Below the pieces are notes generated by a model. It saw only the letters and a list, made by a program, of their open reading frames with translations, was not told the DNA's origin and ran no database searches. Below, piece by piece: positions 44,338-54,953 of a stretch of DNA of 64,000 bases (position 1 is its first letter; each line of letters opens with the position of its first letter). A program made the position numbers and the translations under genes. The DNA is from Bacteroidales bacterium (GTDB lineage Bacteria; Bacteroidota; Bacteroidia; Bacteroidales; JAQXIO01): NCBI GenBank assembly GCA_029007825.1, contig JAQXIO010000044.1, positions 1-64,000 of the forward strand, read 5' to 3'.

Positions 44338-47334
44338 ATGAAAAAATTGGTAGCTTTATGGAGTTTGTGCATCCTGTTTCCGGCCTTGCAAGCTCAACGT
44401 TCGTATGAATCGGAATCTCCCCGGCATCTTTTAAATGAAGGGAAAGAGCTCTTTGAAGAACGTAATTATGCAGGAACCATCGATAAGTTGAATTACTTTC
44501 TTCAAAACCATGTCGATACGAACGACCGGGAAGAAGCCGATTATCTGTTGGCCGCATCTACCTATTACATGGGAAGTAAAGATGCCATGCAAATGGTACG
44601 GGAATACCTCGACAACCACCCGGCCGGACGATTTACAAACGAAGCCAGTTTTTTATTAGGCTCACTTTTCTTTGAACAAAAAGATTATAAAAAAGCTATC
44701 TTCTGGATGAATGAAGCGGATATAGATATTCTCTCTGCAAAACAGCAGGATGAATATTGTTTCCGGGTGGCTTATTCAAATCTCGAACTGAAAAAATACG
44801 ACGAAGCTGATTTTTATTTTTCATTGCTTGAGAAAAACAGTGACAGCTATCGATCTACTGCCGAATACTATTTAGCCTATATCCAATATGCACAAGGTAA
44901 CTACAACAAAGCTCTTAAAGCATTTACCAAATTAAAAGCCGATCCGGCATTTCGTAAAAATGCACTTTATTTCACAACCCAGATCTATTTTGTACAGGGT
45001 AAATATGCCCGTACGATAGAGGAAGGACAACAATTACTGAAAAGTTATCCCGACAATAGTGAAAATACAGAAATTAAACGCTTGCTCGGAAACTCCTATT
45101 ACCAAGAAGGCAATTTACAACAGGCAATCGATTATCTGTCTCAATATGCACAAGAAGCAGAAAAACCCCAGAGAAACGATCTTTACATCCTCGGTATCTG
45201 CTATTTTACAACTCATCAATATAATAAAGCGGTAAAATATCTGAGCAAAACCGTAGCAAAAAACGATGAAATCGGACAAAATGCTTACCTCTATCTGGGA
45301 CAGGCTTATCTAAAACTGGACGATAAATACAATGCACGTATGGCTTTCGAGGCTGCATCACAAAGTACCTTTGACCGAAGTGTACAGGAAGCTGCCCTCT
45401 TTAATTATGCCCTCCTTATACATGAAACATTTTCCGCCTTCGGTGAAAACGTAAAAGTATTCGAAGATTTCCTAAACCGTTTTCCCAATTCAAGATATGC
45501 CGATCAGGTAAGCAAATATTTAGTTGAAGTATACCTGACTACAAAAAATTACGAAGCAGCCCTCCAGTCAATTGAAAAAATAAAATCACCGGGTCCCAAA
45601 ATACTGGAAGCGAAACAATCTATTTTATATCAATTAGGGATCAATGCTTTTGCCAACTCCGATTATAACGACGCTATTAACTTTTTCACAAAGGCCATTC
45701 AAGTGGGGAGTTACAATCCTATAGCAAAGGCGAACGCACTGTTCTGGCGGGGAGAAAGTTATGCCAAGCTGAATAAATACGATCTGGCAAAAAAAGATTA
45801 CCAAAGCTATCTTTCCTCGGCAAACAAAAATAATACTCTGACAAAAATGGCCTATTACGGTCTGGGATACGCATATTTCAAACAAAAGAATTATAATGAG
45901 GCTTTACGGCAATTCGATTCTTATTTATCCAGGGAAACACAAGACAGCAACCCTGCATTTGCCGATGCTTTCAACAGGAAAGGAGACTGTCTCTTCTACA
46001 CACGCGATTTCACAGGAGCAAAAGAAGCCTACGCCCAGGCCGACAGACTCCTTCCGTCGATCGGGGATTATTCACTATATCAATTAGCAATCATCGAAGG
46101 TATAATTAAAAATTATCCGGAAAAAATCAATAAGCTGAATACACTAATCAATATGTATCCGGAATCTTCGTACATGGACGATGCTTTGTTCGAAAAAGGG
46201 CGGACTTATGTTATTACCGAAAACTCGGGAGAAGCAGAAAAAGCTTTTATTCGTCTGATGGAGAAATGTCCGAACAGCGTTCTCGCCCGTAAAGCCGGAA
46301 TACAATTAGGATTACTTTATTTCAACGAGAATCGTTTGGATAACGCTATACAGGTATTAAAAAGCATCATAAAAAGCTATCCCGGAAGCGAAGAGGCACA
46401 GATCGCACTGCAGGATCTGAAAACCATCTATGTGGAGAAAGATGCCGTCGACTCGTATGTAGATTATACCAATACACTCGGAGGCTCATCGCGGCTGGAA
46501 GAGCGTGAACAGGATTCACTCTCCTATATTGCGGCCGAAAAACTTTATATGCGGGGACAATATGAAGTAGCATTAAAAAGCTTCCAGAACTATCTGAACA
46601 GATTCAATCCGGGTATTTTTACCGTTTCGGCTCAATTCTATTCAGGCAAAATCAACTACAACAACAAAAATTACGATAAAGCGCTGAATGACCTTAAAGC
46701 GGTACTGGCATCGGAAAACCTGACTTTCCGTGAAGAAGCATTGACAATGAAAGCCAACATCGAATATCTCAGGGAAGACTACCACGAAGCTATAAAGTCT
46801 TTTGAAGAACTATATCATACTGCGCATGAAAGTGTATTGAAAGAAGAAGCACTGCTGGGTATGCTCAGGTCTGCTTATTACAGCAAACTCTATGACAAGG
46901 CTATCGAGGCAGCCGACAAAATGCACTCGATTGAAAAATTACCGGCTGAAATGCGTAATGAAGCTTCTTATATCAAGGCTAAGGCTTTAATTAATCTGAA
47001 CCGGATAAAAGATGCAGTTCCTTTGCTTTCTGAGTTGAAAAAAGATACACGTAATACTTTCGGGGCAGAAGCAAAATACCTCCTGGCTCTCTATTACTTC
47101 GATACGGACCAGAAAGATAAAGCGGAAAAAGAGATTATGAGCTATATAGAAGAAGGCACACCTCATTCCTATTGGCTGGCAAAAAGCTTTATTCTCCTTT
47201 CCGATATCTATATCAGCCAAAACGATAATTTCCAGGCTAAACAATATCTGGAAAGTGTAAAGGCCAATTATAAGGGAGAGGACGATATCCTCCCGGAAGT
47301 AGAGAAAAGGCTCCAAAAAATCAGTCAACAATAA
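44338..47334 (+). CDS. Exported tetratricopeptide-repeat protein
   Basis: About 998 residues from the ATG at 44338, chosen because the signal peptide MKKLVALWSLCILFPALQAQ starts there (an ATG at 44332 adds two residues). The rest is almost entirely TPR repeats (for example YLLAASTYYMGSKDA, AYLYLGQAYLKLDDKYNARMAFE, ALFWRGESYAKLNKYDLAKKDY). It is a periplasmic or outer-membrane-associated scaffold. The following gene, 19 bp downstream, encodes an outer-membrane barrel; the two are probably cotranscribed and may form a complex. Confidence 0.88.
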   Translation: MKKLVALWSLCILFPALQAQRSYESESPRHLLNEGKELFEERNYAGTIDKLNYFLQNHVDTNDREEADYLLAASTYYMGSKDAMQMVREYLDNHPAGRFTNEASFLLGSLFFEQKDYKKAIFWMNEADIDILSAKQQDEYCFRVAYSNLELKKYDEADFYFSLLEKNSDSYRSTAEYYLAYIQYAQGNYNKALKAFTKLKADPAFRKNALYFTTQIYFVQGKYARTIEEGQQLLKSYPDNSENTEIKRLLGNSYYQEGNLQQAIDYLSQYAQEAEKPQRNDLYILGICYFTTHQYNKAVKYLSKTVAKNDEIGQNAYLYLGQAYLKLDDKYNARMAFEAASQSTFDRSVQEAALFNYALLIHETFSAFGENVKVFEDFLNRFPNSRYADQVSKYLVEVYLTTKNYEAALQSIEKIKSPGPKILEAKQSILYQLGINAFANSDYNDAINFFTKAIQVGSYNPIAKANALFWRGESYAKLNKYDLAKKDYQSYLSSANKNNTLTKMAYYGLGYAYFKQKNYNEALRQFDSYLSRETQDSNPAFADAFNRKGDCLFYTRDFTGAKEAYAQADRLLPSIGDYSLYQLAIIEGIIKNYPEKINKLNTLINMYPESSYMDDALFEKGRTYVITENSGEAEKAFIRLMEKCPNSVLARKAGIQLGLLYFNENRLDNAIQVLKSIIKSYPGSEEAQIALQDLKTIYVEKDAVDSYVDYTNTLGGSSRLEEREQDSLSYIAAEKLYMRGQYEVALKSFQNYLNRFNPGIFTVSAQFYSGKINYNNKNYDKALNDLKAVLASENLTFREEALTMKANIEYLREDYHEAIKSFEELYHTAHESVLKEEALLGMLRSAYYSKLYDKAIEAADKMHSIEKLPAEMRNEASYIKAKALINLNRIKDAVPLLSELKKDTRNTFGAEAKYLLALYYFDTDQKDKAEKEIMSYIEEGTPHSYWLAKSFILLSDIYISQNDNFQAKQYLESVKANYKGEDDILPEVEKRLQKISQQ

Positions 47335-47353
47335 TCAGAGAAAAAATTCTGTT

Positions 47354-49096
47354 ATGATACAATTCAGAAATATCGCTTTATTGATAGCCTGTGCAGGCTC
47401 TCTGTTATCGGGAAATGCCCAGAATCAGGGAAAAGAGCAACCGTTGCAACGTGAACTCCTGCTCGAAAGGGAATACAACCCGGACATTATGGACGCTACG
47501 AAATATTTCTCTTTACCGGAACTTACCCCTCCGTCTATAACAAAATCAGAAATAGAGTATGCAAATTTTGTAATTCCTTTCCAGCCGGAGCGTGCACTCT
47601 CTCCGTTGCAACCCGGAAATGTAAATACAGAAATAAAACATTCGAAAAAACGGGGATATATACGTGCTGCCGGAGGAAACTACCTTAACCTGAACGGAGA
47701 TGCCGGTTATCATATCCTACAGAACGAAAAAGATAAACTATCACTTTGGTACAGCCACAGGTCAACCAATGGAAAAATAGAATACCTGGATACAGATATT
47801 AAACAAAAGGCAAAGATTAATGACAATACGGTAGGAATCGATTACGCACATACATTCAAGTACAACATATGGAAACTATCGGCAGCTTATGGATCATATG
47901 CCTTTAACTATTACGGCCGTCCGACAGACATAAGAGATTTGGAGATCGGAATCTTCAATCTCGACAAATTACAACGGAACCAGCTTATTTCATTCAATAC
48001 GGGTCTTGCTACTAAAGAAAACGAAGCTTTCAATTACGACGTGAATCTTAGTTACTACAATTTCTACAGGAAATTAGGTGCTCAGCCTGACTTCAAAGGC
48101 GTAATCGAAAACTCTGCGGACATAGATTTCGACTTTTACGGCGATTTCAATAGCAATAAGCGTATCGGTCTCGACGGACACATAAATGCGTTCTTCTACA
48201 ATCTACCCAATCTGCCGGACGGCTATACTCACGTATTTAACGGCTTTAACAATTATGTAGATATCTGCCTCAATCCTTATTTCGGAGTAGAAGATAACGA
48301 CTGGAAACTACGGGTCGGTGTACTTGCCCACCTCGACATCAATGAGAGCGAATTTATGATTGCACCCGATATCCGTTTCGATTGGCTGTTTAGCCAGCAT
48401 TCCAAACTTTATATCAATGTAACGGGCGACGTTCGTCATAACAGTAATAAAGATATGCTTTGGATCAACCGTTACGTTGACCCGACCCAACGCGTACAAC
48501 ATACAAAAGATTGGATTATAAGTGAGATCGGTATAAAGTCACAGCCTGTCGCTCCGTTCTGGTTCGATGTTAACCTCGGCTACGACATATCGGAGAACGA
48601 TGTATTTTTCACTCCCGGACATATTGGAGAATGGGCTAACGTAGCGACTCCACGTTATATGAAATCCCGGAAATTTCACATCGGAGCTGCCTTAAATTAT
48701 AAGATACTCAACAATCTCTCAGTATCGGCTAAAGGAAAATGGAATGCATGGAATGTTTCCAACGACGACTTGAAAGTCCAACTGGATAATGTAGATCTGA
48801 AAGCTTACGGAAAGCCCTCTTTTGAAGCGGAAGCTTCACTGAAATACCAGCCTATTCCAAAGCTCTTCCTCGAAGCAAATTATCAGTTGCTGGGAGGACG
48901 ATATACATGGCTTAACCGCATAAATGAAAAAATGAAAAATATCAACGAACTGAACCTGAAAGGCACCTATGTATTTAACGATACCTTCTCCGTATTCGCT
49001 CAGGTAAACAATCTTCTTTTCCAAGAATATGAACTGTGGTGGGGATATCCGATGCAGAAATTTAATTTCCAAGTAGGGTTCAATATTAATTTCTAA
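47354..49096 (+). CDS. Outer-membrane beta-barrel protein (TonB-receptor-like barrel without plug)
   Basis: 580 residues with a signal peptide (1-22, ending GNAQ). It then shows alternating amphipathic strands, aromatic girdles and a C-terminal barrel-closing strand ending in Phe (FQVGFNINF). Segments near the end (FVFAQVNNLLFQEYELWWGYP type) resemble the end of TonB-dependent receptors. No plug domain or TonB box is visible and the protein is shorter than a full receptor. It follows the TPR gene by 19 bp, suggesting a barrel-scaffold pair. Confidence 0.85.
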   Translation: MIQFRNIALLIACAGSLLSGNAQNQGKEQPLQRELLLEREYNPDIMDATKYFSLPELTPPSITKSEIEYANFVIPFQPERALSPLQPGNVNTEIKHSKKRGYIRAAGGNYLNLNGDAGYHILQNEKDKLSLWYSHRSTNGKIEYLDTDIKQKAKINDNTVGIDYAHTFKYNIWKLSAAYGSYAFNYYGRPTDIRDLEIGIFNLDKLQRNQLISFNTGLATKENEAFNYDVNLSYYNFYRKLGAQPDFKGVIENSADIDFDFYGDFNSNKRIGLDGHINAFFYNLPNLPDGYTHVFNGFNNYVDICLNPYFGVEDNDWKLRVGVLAHLDINESEFMIAPDIRFDWLFSQHSKLYINVTGDVRHNSNKDMLWINRYVDPTQRVQHTKDWIISEIGIKSQPVAPFWFDVNLGYDISENDVFFTPGHIGEWANVATPRYMKSRKFHIGAALNYKILNNLSVSAKGKWNAWNVSNDDLKVQLDNVDLKAYGKPSFEAEASLKYQPIPKLFLEANYQLLGGRYTWLNRINEKMKNINELNLKGTYVFNDTFSVFAQVNNLLFQEYELWWGYPMQKFNFQVGFNINF

Positions 49097-49418
49097 TCAT
49101 AAAATACTCCTTAATTCGACAATTTCCGGAATTTAAACATTCAGATTCCTATTTTCAACAAACAATATTAAAATATAAAAACGGCTGATCTTACGATTCA
49201 GCCGTTTTTATATTAACGGAATACCGATACAAACAAATTACAGGCATATACAAGAGAAATTTTTTTTATCATTATACAGGAAAGATTTAAATCTATTTAT
49301 ATAACAGATTTAAAAAGAAAAAGATAAAAAGCACTTTTTCCGGCACTATAAAACGGCCTTTCAATCAGAAAATTAAAAACTTTATCTTTTAAAAGAGACA
49401 GAGCTCACTCATTTTTCC
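49097..49418. other. Intergenic region before topA
   Basis: Holds the barrel-gene terminator at 49176 and the topA promoter at 49419. Between them the sequence is AT-rich with no supported ORF. Confidence 0.5.
49176..49212 (+). terminator. Terminator after the barrel gene
   Basis: AAAACGGCTGA / TCAGCCGTTTT stem with a 9-nt loop and trailing T-run. Confidence 0.85.
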
Positions 49419-49426
49419 TAATTTTG
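49419..49426 (+). promoter_or_regulatory. -7 promoter element of topA
   Basis: TAATTTTG, followed by C, lies 26 bp before the ATG at 49453. Transcription would start about 49433, which rules against the in-frame ATG at 49435. Confidence 0.6.
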
Positions 49427-49452
49427 CACCGTTTTTGAACAATCAGGCAATT

Positions 49453-51777
49453 ATGGCGCAAAATAATCTAGTAATAGTAGAATCACCTGCAAAGGCTAAG
49501 ACAATTGAGAAATTTCTTGGCGACAATTTCAAAGTGATGTCCAGCTATGGACACATCCGGGACTTGAAGCCAAAAGATTTCAGCATCGACATTGAGAAAG
49601 GATATCTTCCGATATACGCCATACCCGAAGAGAAGCAAGAATTAGTTAATAAACTCCGTAAAGAAGCCAAAAAGGCCGATATGGTATGGCTTGCCTCGGA
49701 TGAGGACCGTGAAGGAGAAGCCATATCTTGGCACCTCTACGAATCGCTGGATTTAAAGCCTGAAAAGACAAAACGGATCGTTTTTCATGAAATCACGAAA
49801 AATGCCATCTTAAATGCGATTGAACATCCCCGAGATATCGACAAGAATCTGGTCAATGCACAGCAGGCACGGCGTATTCTCGACCGCATCGTAGGTTTCG
49901 AGCTATCTCCTATTTTATGGAAAAAAATCAAGCCTGCGCTTTCCGCAGGGCGTGTACAATCGGTTGCAGTGAAACTGGTTGTAGAAAGAGAGAGAGAAAT
50001 ACACGCTTTCAAAGCGGAGGCTTCATACAGGGTAATCGCCGTATTCACGACTCCGGAAGGGTTGGAATTTAAAGCGGAATTAGCCCGTCGCTTAAAGACA
50101 AAAGAAGAAGTTATCAAACTTCTGGAAGAGTGCAGCAAATCCGAATTCAAAATCGAGGATATTGTCAAAAAGCCATTTAAAAAATCTCCGGCACCACCAT
50201 TTACAACTTCTACCCTTCAACAGGAAGCTGCCCGTAAACTGGGATTTCCGGTAGGACTTACAATGTCGATAGCCCAAAGATTATACGAATCCGGGCATAT
50301 CACCTATATGAGAACCGATTCAGTTATACTATCATCACTGGCTATCAATACCTCCAAAGAGGCTATATCGAAACTCTACGGAGAAAATTATATAAAGACA
50401 AGACAGTTTTCTAATAAAACAAAAGGAGCACAGGAAGCACACGAAGCAATTCGTCCGACATATATTACCAATACTGAAATCGAAGGAACCGCACAGGAAA
50501 AAAAACTGTATAACCTGATCTGGAAACGTACCATCGCTTCACAAATGGCGGATGCCGAACTGGAACGTACCACAGCGACCATTTCAATTTCAGATAGCAA
50601 AGAACATTTCCAGGCTACCGGAGAAACGATAAAATTCGACGGCTTTCTACAGGTTTATCTGGAAAGTGCGGATGATGAAAATGAAAACGAGAATACAGAA
50701 AACCTGCTACCCCAACTGAAAAAAGGAAGCCTGCTGACCAGCAACGAAATCGTTGCTACCGAACGTTTCACCCAACGTCCGCCACGTTATACGGAAGCCA
50801 GTCTGGTAAGAAAATTGGAAGAACTGGGCATCGGTAGGCCTTCAACCTATGCCCCCACTATACAAACCATACAACAACGCGAATACGTTGCTAAGAGCGA
50901 TAAGCCGGGAACAGAGCGTCTATACAGCGAACTAAAACTGAAAGCCGGGAAAATAACCGAAAAAGAGAAAAAGGAGATTACCGGAGCCGACCGGAACAAG
51001 CTTATTCCGACCGACATAGGTATTGTAGTAACCGATTTTCTGCAAGAATCCTTTCCCGATATTCTGGATTATAATTTCACAGCTACCGTTGAAAAAGATT
51101 TTGACGATGTTGCCGAAGGACTCAAGGAATGGACAAACTCGATAGACTCTTTCTACAAAATGTTTCATCCTGTAGTAAAAGAGGTTTCAGCCGCCAGAAG
51201 CGAACGAAAGGTAGGAGAGCGTGTACTCGGAACCGATCCCAAAACCGGACGCCAGGTTTCTGTTAAGATCGGCAGGTTCGGCCCGCTGGTACAAATAGGA
51301 CAGAGCACAGACGAAGAAAAACCGGTATTTGCCTCCTTAATGAAAGAGCAATCCATTGAAACGATCTCTCTCGAAGAGGCTCTGGAACTTTTCAAATTAC
51401 CGAAAAGTCTCGGCGAATACAACGGTGAAAATATCTCCGTTGGAAGCGGCAGGTTTGGTCCATTCGTAAAAATGGGAAAAATGTACGCCTCTCTGCCGAA
51501 AGAGAGTAATCTTATGGAAGTGACGCTCGAACAGGCAATCGAACTGATCGAGGACAAAATACGTAAGGAGAAGGAAAAAGTAATTAAAAGATTCGGAGAA
51601 AACGATCCTATAGAAGTTTTAAGAGGTCGTTTCGGCCCCTACATCACCTATAAAGGAAACAACTATAAAATACCGAAAGGTACCGATCCGGAATCCCTTA
51701 CACAAGAGGCATGTGAAAAAATTATAGCAGAAGCTCCGGCTAAAACAAAACCGGCACGGAAGAAAAAAACGAAATAA
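49453..51777 (+). CDS. topA: DNA topoisomerase I (type IA)
   Basis: Relaxes negative supercoils. 774 residues from the ATG at 49453, giving the usual N-terminus MAQNNLVIVESPAKAKTI. The TOPRIM domain shows LVIVESPAKA and SDEDREGEAISWHL. The active-site tyrosine is in HITYMRTDSV near 285. GIGRPSTYAPTI is a further conserved type IA motif. The C-terminus carries TOPRIM-C-type repeats (GRFGPLVQIG, GRFGPFVKMG, GRFGPYITY) and a lysine-rich tail instead of the zinc fingers of E. coli TopA. Confidence 0.96.
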   Translation: MAQNNLVIVESPAKAKTIEKFLGDNFKVMSSYGHIRDLKPKDFSIDIEKGYLPIYAIPEEKQELVNKLRKEAKKADMVWLASDEDREGEAISWHLYESLDLKPEKTKRIVFHEITKNAILNAIEHPRDIDKNLVNAQQARRILDRIVGFELSPILWKKIKPALSAGRVQSVAVKLVVEREREIHAFKAEASYRVIAVFTTPEGLEFKAELARRLKTKEEVIKLLEECSKSEFKIEDIVKKPFKKSPAPPFTTSTLQQEAARKLGFPVGLTMSIAQRLYESGHITYMRTDSVILSSLAINTSKEAISKLYGENYIKTRQFSNKTKGAQEAHEAIRPTYITNTEIEGTAQEKKLYNLIWKRTIASQMADAELERTTATISISDSKEHFQATGETIKFDGFLQVYLESADDENENENTENLLPQLKKGSLLTSNEIVATERFTQRPPRYTEASLVRKLEELGIGRPSTYAPTIQTIQQREYVAKSDKPGTERLYSELKLKAGKITEKEKKEITGADRNKLIPTDIGIVVTDFLQESFPDILDYNFTATVEKDFDDVAEGLKEWTNSIDSFYKMFHPVVKEVSAARSERKVGERVLGTDPKTGRQVSVKIGRFGPLVQIGQSTDEEKPVFASLMKEQSIETISLEEALELFKLPKSLGEYNGENISVGSGRFGPFVKMGKMYASLPKESNLMEVTLEQAIELIEDKIRKEKEKVIKRFGENDPIEVLRGRFGPYITYKGNNYKIPKGTDPESLTQEACEKIIAEAPAKTKPARKKKTK

Positions 51778-51804
51778 TCCGGATCACACCTAAATTGATC
51801 CGGA
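51778..51804 (+). terminator. Hairpin after topA
   Basis: TCCGGATCA / TGATCCGGA stem starts right after the topA stop. No strong T-run follows, so it may only attenuate transcription into the next gene. Confidence 0.4.
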
Positions 51805-51823
51805 ATATAGTTATTCTAAGAAT

Positions 51824-52615
51824 ATGATAACCGATACCGTTCACCTCATTTATTTTTCGCCGACTCACTCGTCGTGCAAAATAGCAGAAGCTATTGCAAA
51901 AGGGGTTGGTGCCGGACAAATAATCGAAACCGATATTACCCTGAACGTACCTAAAGCTGTATTATACATAAAAAATACTCTAACCATTATATCGGTACCC
52001 GTTTATGGTGGTAGATGCGCAGAGACAGCGATGGAGCGGATGAAACAAATTAAAGCTATCGATTCTCCCGTAATCTTATCTGTTCTTTACGGAAATCGGG
52101 ATTATGAAGATGCTTTACGAGAATTGAGAGATTTTGCCGTTGAGGCCGGATTCGTACCCGTATCAGGAGGAGCATTTATCGGAGAGCACTCTTACAGCCG
52201 GGAAAATATGCCTATTGCGAAAAATCGTCCGGATGAACACGATCTTCAAATAGCATTTGAGTTCGGCAAACGTTCAGTTGAAGAAATAAAAAAATTCTCA
52301 GAGTTAAAAGATATATCGAAATTAAGAGTTAAAGGGCACTATCCTTATAAAGAAAAGAAGCCATCCACACCAGCAGCACCTGTCACCGATATGGAGTTAT
52401 GTAGCTTGTGCGGCACTTGCATAGAATTATGCCCGACACAGGCAATAGAATCGATCGACAATAAAATAGAGAGCGATAAAAAGAATTGTATAAAATGCTG
52501 TGCCTGTGTAAAAGAGTGCCCGAGCAATGCACGTATTTTCGACACGCCTTATACAGAATGGCTGTATACGAATTTCAGTACGCCCAAAGAACCCGAATTA
52601 TTTTATATTAGGTGA
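51824..52615 (+). CDS. EFR1-family ferredoxin (flavodoxin-fold plus two [4Fe-4S] clusters)
   Basis: 263 residues. A flavodoxin-like N-terminal domain (about 1-160; LIYFSPTHSSCKIAEAIAKG, ISVPVYGGRCAETAMERM) precedes two [4Fe-4S] motifs, CSLCGTCIELCPT and CIKCCACVKECPS. This is an electron-transfer protein of anaerobes; the partner is unknown. It is 46 bp downstream of topA and probably read from its promoter or its own. Confidence 0.92.
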   Translation: MITDTVHLIYFSPTHSSCKIAEAIAKGVGAGQIIETDITLNVPKAVLYIKNTLTIISVPVYGGRCAETAMERMKQIKAIDSPVILSVLYGNRDYEDALRELRDFAVEAGFVPVSGGAFIGEHSYSRENMPIAKNRPDEHDLQIAFEFGKRSVEEIKKFSELKDISKLRVKGHYPYKEKKPSTPAAPVTDMELCSLCGTCIELCPTQAIESIDNKIESDKKNCIKCCACVKECPSNARIFDTPYTEWLYTNFSTPKEPELFYIR

Positions 52616-52643
52616 TAAAAATTGAACAAAACTTATAAAAAGA

Positions 52644-52682
52644 AAGCGGACAATTATAAATTGTCCGCTTTCTTTTTATATA
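52644..52682. terminator. Bidirectional terminator between EFR1 and argS
   Basis: AAAGCGGACAATT / AATTGTCCGCTTT stem with a short loop and T-runs on both sides. Confidence 0.8.
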
Positions 52683-52695
52683 ATCGTTTTCATTA

Positions 52696-54489
52696 TTACA
52701 TCCGCTCAGGAACCTCTATACCCAATAACGACATTCCTGTACGAACCACTTTTGCAACATTTGTCGAGAGCAACAAGCGGAAAATCTTTACCGCTTCATT
52801 TTCCTCCTTTAATATAGAAAAATCATGATAAAACTGGTTGTACTCTTTCACTAGGTCATACACATAATTGGCAATTAAAGCCGGACTATATTCTGCACCT
52901 GCTTCCTTAACAATCGAATCGAATTGTACAATCTGCTGTATCAAAGCGATCTCCTTCTCGGAAAGTTCAATATTTTTATTAAAATGATCCGGCATTACAA
53001 TACCCTGTTCCTTTGCTTTACGCAATACAGAACAGATACGCGCATAAGTATACTGAATAAACGGCCCTGTATTTCCGTTAAAATCAATCGATTCTTTCGG
53101 ATTAAATGTCATATTCTTACGTGGGTCCACTTTCAGAATGAAATATTTCAATGCTCCTAATGCAACCATGCGGGAAATTTTTTCTGCTTCCTCCGGCGTA
53201 CAATCATCGAGCTTTCCAAGCTCTCGGGAAGTCTCCCTCGCCGTCGCAACCATTTCATCGACCAAATCATCGGCATCTACGACCGTTCCCTCACGCGATT
53301 TCATCTTCCCCTCGGGCAACTCCACCATCCCATACGAAAAGTGAACCAAATCCTTTCCCCATGAAAAACCAAGCCGATCGAGCAAGATCGATAAAACCTG
53401 AAAATGATAGTTTTGTTCATTCCCGACCACATAAATCATTTTATTGATGGGATAATCATCGAAACGAAGCTTTGCCGTACCAATATCCTGTGTCATATAA
53501 ACAGAAGTTCCGTCTCCACGCAAAAGAAGCTTCTGATCTAATCCGTCTCCAGTCAGATCAGCCCATACCGAACCGTCTTCCTTACGGAAAAAGATTCCCT
53601 TTTCCAAACCTTCCAGAACTTTTCCTTTCCCTTCTTTATAGGTTTGAGATTCATAATAAATCTTATCGAAATCTACACCCAGCTTCTTATATGTTTCGTC
53701 AAAGCCCGCATAGACCCATTCATTCATCATTTTCCATAAAGAAACAACTTCTTCGTTTCCAGCTTCCCACTGACGTAACATTTCGCGCGCCTCAGCCATC
53801 AACTCTGAAGCCGCTTCTGCCTCCTCTTTACTCTTTCCTGCAGCCTGAAGCACTGCCAGCTCTTGCTTATACTTTTTGTCGAAAAGAACATAAAAATCAC
53901 CTATTAAATGATCTCCTTTTTTATTTGCCTTTTCAGGTGTGATACCTTCGCCCCATTTTCTCCATGCAAGCATCGATTTACAAATATGGATACCCCGGTC
54001 ATTCACAATATTCGTTTTCACGACACGGTTTCCATTGGCTGCCATAATTTTTGCCAAACTATACCCCAGCAAATTATTACGTACATGTCCCAAATGTAAA
54101 GGCTTATTCGTATTAGGCGAAGAATATTCGATCATAACCAATGGAGAATTATCATTCGATGCTGTTATCCCAAACGAAGAATCAGAATGAACGCGATCGA
54201 GCAATTGCAGCCATGCCTGGGTTGCTATCGAAAGATTCAGGAATCCTTTAATAACATTAAATTTCGAAATAAGCGGTTCATGCTCCAATAAATAGGTACC
54301 TATCTCCTTTGCCGTCGATTCAGGATCTTTTTTAGAAAGCTTGAGAAACGGAAAGACAACTAAAGTTACATGCCCTTCAAACTCCTTTTTCGTTTTCTGA
54401 AGCTGTATTTGCGAAGCATTTACTTCTGTTCCGTATAATGAACAAAGGGCTTTAAATATTGATTGTTCCAACTGATTTTCTAACTGCAT
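52696..54489 (-). CDS. argS: Arginyl-tRNA synthetase
   Basis: Class I synthetase charging tRNA-Arg; 597 residues. An N-terminal ArgS-specific domain (1-110) precedes the HIGH-type motif in NTNKPLHLGHVRNN near 125-138. The KMSKS-equivalent GKMKSREGTVVDADDL is near 395-410. The C-terminal helical anticodon-binding (DALR) domain ends in GMSLLGIEVPERM. The promoter at 54524-54531 lies 34 bp upstream. Confidence 0.97.
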   Translation of the reverse strand: MQLENQLEQSIFKALCSLYGTEVNASQIQLQKTKKEFEGHVTLVVFPFLKLSKKDPESTAKEIGTYLLEHEPLISKFNVIKGFLNLSIATQAWLQLLDRVHSDSSFGITASNDNSPLVMIEYSSPNTNKPLHLGHVRNNLLGYSLAKIMAANGNRVVKTNIVNDRGIHICKSMLAWRKWGEGITPEKANKKGDHLIGDFYVLFDKKYKQELAVLQAAGKSKEEAEAASELMAEAREMLRQWEAGNEEVVSLWKMMNEWVYAGFDETYKKLGVDFDKIYYESQTYKEGKGKVLEGLEKGIFFRKEDGSVWADLTGDGLDQKLLLRGDGTSVYMTQDIGTAKLRFDDYPINKMIYVVGNEQNYHFQVLSILLDRLGFSWGKDLVHFSYGMVELPEGKMKSREGTVVDADDLVDEMVATARETSRELGKLDDCTPEEAEKISRMVALGALKYFILKVDPRKNMTFNPKESIDFNGNTGPFIQYTYARICSVLRKAKEQGIVMPDHFNKNIELSEKEIALIQQIVQFDSIVKEAGAEYSPALIANYVYDLVKEYNQFYHDFSILKEENEAVKIFRLLLSTNVAKVVRTGMSLLGIEVPERM

Positions 54490-54523
54490 AAATCGAAATA
54501 TTAACTTTAATTATATTTAAAGA

Positions 54524-54531
54524 CAAAGGTA
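54524..54531 (-). promoter_or_regulatory. -7 promoter element of argS
   Basis: Minus-strand TACCTTTG, 34 bp before the ATG at 54489. Confidence 0.5.
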
Positions 54532-54573
54532 ACGCAAATTCAAGAATTGCCGAAGTTTTTACGGGAATAAAAA

Positions 54574-54603
54574 AGGGGATAGCTCTAAGAGCCATCCCCC
54601 ATT
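54574..54603 (-). terminator. Terminator of the HU gene
   Basis: GGGGATaGCTC-TAA-GAGCcATCCCC stem with one mismatch pair, and a T-run on the minus strand. Confidence 0.75.
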
Positions 54604-54622
54604 TTTATTCCTATTTGAATTC

Positions 54623-54889
54623 TTAATTCAACTGCAATTCTGCACCTGGTTTGAATTTTGCCACTTTCTTTGCAGGAATAATAATTTCTTGTTTTGTTCT
54701 TGGATTTAAGCCTTTTCTTGCTGCCTTTTCGCTAACAGAGAATGTTCCGAAACCAACAAGAGCCACTTTTCCACCGATTTTCAATTCGTTTTTTACAGCT
54801 TCGAGAACTGCATCTACCGCCTTTTTGGCGTCAACTTTTGTTAATTCTGCATTAGCAGCTACCACGTTGATTAAATCAGCCTTGTTCAT
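54623..54889 (-). CDS. HU-family DNA-binding protein
   Basis: 88 residues, the standard HU length. The N-terminal helices start MNKADLINVVAAN. GKVALVGFGTFSV and RKGLNPRTKQEI form the arms, with the Pro-containing tip intact. It acts as a nucleoid architectural protein. Transcribed alone from 54954-54961 with its own terminator. Confidence 0.96.
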   Translation of the reverse strand: MNKADLINVVAANAELTKVDAKKAVDAVLEAVKNELKIGGKVALVGFGTFSVSEKAARKGLNPRTKQEIIIPAKKVAKFKPGAELQLN

Positions 54890-54953
54890 GTTTTACTAAT
54901 AATTAGAGTTTAATAAAAAAGTTTATTTATCTGTTTATTTTAGGTTTGAGGCA

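Noticed and set aside
53472-53942. 156-residue plus-strand open frame
   Set aside because: Antisense to argS, which is complete and well conserved.
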